The translations under genes were made by a program, and so were the position numbers. From the NCBI RefSeq assembly GCF_032380655.1, contig NZ_JAWDIY010000007.1:143043-207042 (forward strand): DNA of 64,000 nt, written 5' to 3'. Source of the stretch: Diplocloster hominis. Its GTDB lineage: Bacteria > Bacillota > Clostridia > Lachnospirales > Lachnospiraceae. The notes under the pieces are model-generated. The model did not search any database and was not told the origin of the DNA. It saw only the letters and a list, made by a program, of their open reading frames with translations. How positions within the stretch are numbered: position 1 is the stretch's first letter; each line of letters opens with the position of its first letter. Shown piece after piece: positions 60,251-64,000 of the stretch.

Positions 60251-61585
60251 TCAGGGATTTGCTATTTGGGCTGCCAGTTCCAGCAGTTTTTCTTTGTCGT
60301 TATAGTCCGGATTATCCAATACTGTGTTTAATAATCTGCGGAGGGTTTCTCCGACAAGGCGGCCCTGGGGATAGCCAAGGGCCAGCAGGTCTTTTCCGTC
60401 TACCGCCAGATCTTTTAGAATTACACATTGGCCTTTGGCCAGAACTGTATGATATAGTCCGGTGATCTGGGCTAGTTTTTCCAGGCGGGCTTCGATAAGC
60501 GAAGGGTTCTGAGACAGGTAGTCGGCCTTCCTTACCTGAAGGAAAAGAGGAAAATATTCCGGGCCGATCTGGTTCATCGCCCTGCGGACACTCCTGGCAT
60601 TGGGGGCCAGCTGATAGTCGTGGTATTTGACCAGATGGGTGACCGTGTGTACCGTGTCGTTGTCAAAGCGAAGACGGTTCAGGATCGTTCTGGCCATGCG
60701 CTCTCCCTGGACGGCATGTTTGTAAAAGTGATCGGTTCCGTCGGCATCCGTAGTTTTGGTTACCGGTTTGGCGGCATCGTGGAGCAGCATGGTGAGGCGA
60801 AGTACCTTATCTGCCGGAACCATCTGGATCGACTTCAGAAGATGTTCTCCTACATTATAATTATAGCCGGGATGATTCTGTACCGTTTTCATACAGTTGT
60901 CGAATTCCGGCAGGATCACGGCTGTAATCCCCATGTCATAAGCCTGCCGGAGAGTCTCCGGATGGTCGGAGACCAGCAGCTTGACCAGTTCGGTCTGGAT
61001 TCGCTCCACACTGATATAGACCAGGTTCGAAGCCATACTGCGGATGGCGCGGCAGGTGTCCTTCCCGATATGGAATCCAAGCTGAGCCGCGAAGCGGACC
61101 GCTCTTAAGATGCGCAGGGCATCTTCGGTAAAGCGTTCCGCGGGATCGCCTACACAGCGGATGGTTTTATTTCTAAGGTCGTCAAGGCCGCCGAACAGGT
61201 CGATCAGGCCGGCTTCCTCATTGTAAGCCATGGCGTTGACCGTAAAATCCCGGCGTTTCAGATCTTCTTCCAGTTTTTTGGTAAATTTTACTTCTTTGGG
61301 GTGGCGGCTGTCCTCGTATTCCCCGTCGATGCGGTATGTGGTGACCTCGAAATTCTCCTTATTCAGACGCACCGTAACCGTACCGTGCTGTATGCCCGTA
61401 TCTATGGTGCGTTCGAATATCTGCTTCACCTGAAAAGGAGTCGCAGACGTGGTGATATCCCAGTCTCCCGGCTCCTTTCCCAAGATAGAATCCCGGACAC
61501 AGCCGCCTACGGCAAAGGCTTCATGGCCCTGTGCCGCCAGTGTTTGCAAAATCGTGCTTACTTTTGCAGGCAGTTGTATCTTCAT
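60251..61585 (-). CDS. cca: CCA tRNA nucleotidyltransferase with HD domain
   Basis: The enzyme adds or repairs the CCA end of tRNAs, needed here because the four tRNA genes in the window lack encoded CCA. The 444-residue protein has the class II nucleotidyltransferase core: GGCVRDSILG, EPGDWDIT with the two metal aspartates, RRDFTVNAMAY, and DPAERFTEDALRILRAVRFAAQLGF. A C-terminal HD phosphohydrolase domain (LLHDAAKP) follows. ATG 61585 is chosen, with AGGAGTAA at normal distance; a TTG two codons upstream is also possible. Confidence 0.94.
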   Translation of the reverse strand: MKIQLPAKVSTILQTLAAQGHEAFAVGGCVRDSILGKEPGDWDITTSATPFQVKQIFERTIDTGIQHGTVTVRLNKENFEVTTYRIDGEYEDSRHPKEVKFTKKLEEDLKRRDFTVNAMAYNEEAGLIDLFGGLDDLRNKTIRCVGDPAERFTEDALRILRAVRFAAQLGFHIGKDTCRAIRSMASNLVYISVERIQTELVKLLVSDHPETLRQAYDMGITAVILPEFDNCMKTVQNHPGYNYNVGEHLLKSIQMVPADKVLRLTMLLHDAAKPVTKTTDADGTDHFYKHAVQGERMARTILNRLRFDNDTVHTVTHLVKYHDYQLAPNARSVRRAMNQIGPEYFPLFLQVRKADYLSQNPSLIEARLEKLAQITGLYHTVLAKGQCVILKDLAVDGKDLLALGYPQGRLVGETLRRLLNTVLDNPDYNDKEKLLELAAQIANP

Positions 61586-61663
61586 ATTCAATTACTCCTA
61601 TATGATTCTCTTACTTTTCCTTATTATAGTTGATTTTTACCTGGATAAACCGGAACTAAATTT

Positions 61664-63100
61664 TTAATACGCTTTGCCCCAGTATACCATGGTTTTTGCG
61701 GGTTTTCCGCAGCATACGCAGGTGTCCGCGATATGCTCCTGCTCGAAAGGCATGCATCTGGAGGTGGCGGTGGTGTCTTCCTTGATCTTCAGCTCACATG
61801 CCTCGTCCCCGCACCACATGGCTTTGACAAAGCCAGGTTTGCTGGCGATCAGGTCTTTGAATTCCTCGTAGCTGGCTGCCTGATAGGTATGAACATCCCG
61901 GTGGGCTCTGGCACGCTCCAGCATTTCCTGTTGCATAATTTCCTGAACCTGGACGAGCTTTGTCTCGATCTCATCTAATGATACTACGATCTTCTCTCTG
62001 GTATCCCGGCGGACGATAACCGCCTGGTTGGCTTCCAGATCCTTCGGGCCGATCTCGATCCGGGTGGGGATGCCGCGCATCTCCTGTTCGCTGAACTTCC
62101 AGCCGGGGCTCTTATCAGAATCGTCTACCTTTACGGAGAAGGTCTTAGCAAGGCGGTCTCTCAGTTCATAGGCCTTGTCCAGAACACCTTCCTTGTGCTG
62201 GGCGATGGGTACGATCATGACCTGTACGGGAGCAATTCTGGGCGGCAGAACCAGGCCGCTGTCATCGCCGTGTACCATGATGATCGCTCCGATGATTCTG
62301 GTGGACATTCCCCAGGAAGTCTGGTGGACATACTGGAGTTTATTATCCTTATCCGTATACTGGATATCAAAGGCATGGGCGAAACCGTCACCAAAGTTAT
62401 GGCTGGTGCCGGACTGCAGCGCCTTGCCGTCGTGCATCAGGGCCTCGATGGTGTAGGTGGAGTGGGCGCCGGCGAATTTTTCTTTGTCTGTTTTCTTCCC
62501 TTTGATCATCGGGATCGCCAATATCTGCTCACAAAAATCCGCGTATACATTCAGCATCTGGATCGTACGCGCTTCGGCTTCTTCTTCGGTAGCGTGAGCC
62601 GTATGGCCTTCCTGCCACAGGAATTCCATGGAACGCAGGAACGGTCTGGTTGTCTTCTCCCAGCGCACTACCGAACACCACTGATTGTACAGCTTGGGAA
62701 GATCCCGGTAGGACTGGATGATATTGGAATACATATCACAGAACAATGTTTCGGAGGTGGGGCGCACACACAGGCGCTCCTGGAGCGGTTCCATGCCTCC
62801 ATGGGTTACCCAGGCTACTTCCGGCGCAAATCCTTCTACATGGTCTTTTTCCCGCTGCAGCAGGCTTTCCGGAATGAACAGCGGCATATATACATTCTCA
62901 ACGCCGGTTTCTTTGAACCGCCGGTCTAATTCTTTCTGGATGTTTTCCCAGATGGCGTAACCATTGGGGCGAAGGATCATACAGCCTTTTACATTGGAAT
63001 ATTCTATCAGCTCCGCTTTTTTTACTACATCGGTGTACCATTGCGCAAAATCTTCCTCCATGGAGGTGATGGCTTCCACCAGTTTCTTTTCTTTCGCCAT
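61664..63100 (-). CDS. proS: Proline--tRNA ligase (archaeal/eukaryotic-type, ProS type 3)
   Basis: The 478-residue class II synthetase charges tRNA-Pro. Motif 2 lies in WCSVVRWEKTTRPFLRSMEFLWQEGHTAHAT and motif 3 in SWGMSTRIIGAIIMVHGDD, with RPTSE before them. After the anticodon-binding domain, a C-terminal zinc-binding extension carries WCGDEACELKIK and CVCCGKPAKTMVYWGKAY, as in the eukaryote-like ProS group found in many Clostridia. No T-box is visible in the leader. ATG 63100 follows AAGGAG. Confidence 0.95.
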   Translation of the reverse strand: MAKEKKLVEAITSMEEDFAQWYTDVVKKAELIEYSNVKGCMILRPNGYAIWENIQKELDRRFKETGVENVYMPLFIPESLLQREKDHVEGFAPEVAWVTHGGMEPLQERLCVRPTSETLFCDMYSNIIQSYRDLPKLYNQWCSVVRWEKTTRPFLRSMEFLWQEGHTAHATEEEAEARTIQMLNVYADFCEQILAIPMIKGKKTDKEKFAGAHSTYTIEALMHDGKALQSGTSHNFGDGFAHAFDIQYTDKDNKLQYVHQTSWGMSTRIIGAIIMVHGDDSGLVLPPRIAPVQVMIVPIAQHKEGVLDKAYELRDRLAKTFSVKVDDSDKSPGWKFSEQEMRGIPTRIEIGPKDLEANQAVIVRRDTREKIVVSLDEIETKLVQVQEIMQQEMLERARAHRDVHTYQAASYEEFKDLIASKPGFVKAMWCGDEACELKIKEDTTATSRCMPFEQEHIADTCVCCGKPAKTMVYWGKAY

Positions 63101-63375
63101 GATCTTTTCTCCTTTATAAGTTCTCCTTCCTTTAATTATTACTATCCGTTAAGATTTGTCAAGTTCTTTCAAAAGAAATTGATGCGTTTTTGTTATCATT
63201 TATGATTAACTTTGGTAAGTGGGGAGTATTTGACAAAGGGTCGGGATGGGAGGGATGGGGTACGAACCTTAGTATAATGGGAAAGGGGACATGTCCATTT
63301 CGGTTTGGCCATGTCCCCTTTTGTCATTCAGTATAGACTGGCTGCATCACAGCCTGTGATGATTCTTATACCAGC
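63101..63375. other. Leader region of proS and terminator
   Basis: No gene. It holds the proS ribosome binding site (AAGGAGAAAA), AT-rich promoter-like sequence, and a hairpin terminator at 63282-63324 (CATG with AAAGGGGA/TCCCCTTT arms) belonging to the upstream unit. No riboswitch or T-box features were seen. Confidence 0.5.
63282..63324 (-). terminator. Terminator downstream of the decayed GNAT gene
   Basis: AAAGGGGACATG pairs with CATGTCCCCTTT over a 16-base loop. T-tracts are present on both sides, so it could act in both directions. Confidence 0.7.
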
Positions 63376-63680
63376 TCATAGAGGCCCGGTTCTGCATTTT
63401 TCCATTGTGTAAAGACCCTGCTCGTCCAGGACTTTTCTATTATCCTTGTATGTATAACCCATTTTTTAAAATTGGCAGACGGTTATGGATGCGCCGATTT
63501 CTATTCGCTTGGCTCTCCGAAACGGCTCATCCTGCTCCAATGTATCAATGATAATTCTTCCAATGCCCTGCCCCTGGTATTCCGGAAAAACAAAGATGGT
63601 CACCAAACCGCATTCCTTCAAACTTCCATCCAGACTTTTAATAGACCGGTGCCTATAAGGTTAGGACGACTTTTTTGTCA
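63376..63680 (-). pseudogene. GNAT-family acetyltransferase, decayed
   Basis: Pieces of a small GNAT gene are readable: SRPNLIGTG (frame 1, about 63645-63675), then after a one-base deletion near 63645, SIKSLDGSLKECGLVTIFVFPEYQGQGIGRIIIDTLEQDE...ASITVCQF. An in-frame TAA at 63466-63468 interrupts the usual CEFYxKMGY, and KMGYTYKDNRKVLDEQGLYTMEK continues in the same frame to TGA at 63376. The first half of the gene is absent. The AcCoA-binding QGQGIG is present, but the protein cannot be made. Confidence 0.75.
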
Positions 63681-63694
63681 AAATATCTCCGGAT

Positions 63695-64000
63695 CTATTC
63701 CTGCGGTCCGGCCGTCTTATGCTTGGAAAGCGGCATAACGTGAATATTAGCGCGCTGCTCATTCTCTGCCCAGTAGATATCGTCTGCCATCTTGGCTTCC
63801 GGATTGAACTCCACACCTTCGAAGATATGCTTCACAAAGGTTTTGTATCCGGCCCGGTCGATCAGATGGCCGCCATGCAGGTATTCCGGTTTGTAATCCA
63901 GAGCCCAGGCGGAGAATTTCTGCCAGTTGGCGAACATGCCCAGCAGCACATCTTCCGTCACCCAGTTCAGGAACAGCTTCCCGGCACGGGGATTCTGCTT
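63695..64000 (-). CDS. C-terminal part of an unidentified protein
   Basis: The frame enters from the right edge (first visible codon AAG at 64000-63998) and ends at 63695. The visible 101 residues read KQNPRAGKLFLNWVTEDVLL... to ...MPLSKHKTAGPQE. The phrase PRAGKLFLNWVTEDVLLGMF resembles the end of extracellular solute-binding proteins of the iron/thiamine type, where AxKLFxDF is common, but this is a weak guess. No ribosome binding site or start can be judged. Confidence 0.5.
   Translation of the reverse strand, partial: KQNPRAGKLFLNWVTEDVLLGMFANWQKFSAWALDYKPEYLHGGHLIDRAGYKTFVKHIFEGVEFNPEAKMADDIYWAENEQRANIHVMPLSKHKTAGPQE

Noticed and set aside
63101..63375. T-box leader for proS
   Set aside because: The conserved T-box antiterminator sequence and a specifier loop are absent.

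Overview
The window comes from a moderate-GC, endospore-forming Clostridia genome, most likely a gut Lachnospiraceae species. The evidence is a spoIIE-tilS-hpt-ftsH / divIC-yabQ-yabP-rqcP / hup-mazG sporulation and housekeeping block, a SleC cortex-lytic enzyme, a CotS-type coat protein, Gram-positive ribosome binding sites with AGGAGG-like cores, and Lachnospiraceae-style proteins such as VanW and a PTS-EIIC/EAL fusion. I could not run any search, so taxonomy and orthology rest on recognising motifs.

Layout. 1-4 kb: end of an unknown gene, dapA-dapB under a lysine riboswitch, a corrinoid adenosyltransferase and an SSB-like protein, all on the minus strand. 4.4-6.3 kb: typA on the plus strand. 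6.4-18.7 kb: mostly minus-strand genes: PAP2 phosphatase, SGNH lipoprotein, sleC, trmL, a VanW - HypE-like - Lrp - aminotransferase series, and a B12/radical SAM - nth - exonuclease - small membrane protein operon. 18.7-21.1 kb: a gene-poor zone with two giant hairpins, a four-tRNA operon (Tyr, Phe, Gly, Gly) and a HigBA-like toxin-antitoxin locus whose toxin is frameshifted. 21.2-30.9 kb: a c-di-GMP signalling pair (EIIC-EAL protein and hybrid histidine kinase), a YeiH exporter with a divergent LysR regulator, and a GH13 amylase-type enzyme. 31.3-32.4 kb: two AT-rich paralogous membrane proteins. 32.8-43.9 kb: the conserved sporulation/cell-division block, interrupted by a glycosyltransferase plus ABM-domain cassette and a manA remnant. 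44-47 kb: phosphoglucomutase and a CotS-family protein. 47.3-57.5 kb: a plus-strand carbohydrate locus (solute-binding lipoprotein, YesM/YesN-type two-component system, and a very large cell-surface GH95-like enzyme). 57.7-64 kb: ECF-type sigma/anti-sigma pair, a third giant hairpin, cca, proS, a decayed GNAT gene and the end of an unknown gene.

The most unusual material is non-coding. (1) At 8.28-8.51 kb there is an orphan plus-strand RNA with a closed multi-hairpin domain followed by mutually exclusive antiterminator and terminator pairings, but no gene behind it. Two direct repeats with 22-bp spacing precede it. (2) Three long, almost perfect palindromes (about 280-330 bp) occur. In two of them the outer arms have different sequences but keep pairing, and the inner core is inverted. 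(3) A 76-bp identical, structured leader element sits at the same distance (36 nt) upstream of two consecutive genes, with one compensatory base-pair change in a neighbouring hairpin. (4) A double-hairpin intergenic repeat is shared by positions 2.2 kb and 57.5 kb. These are structural observations; function is not established.
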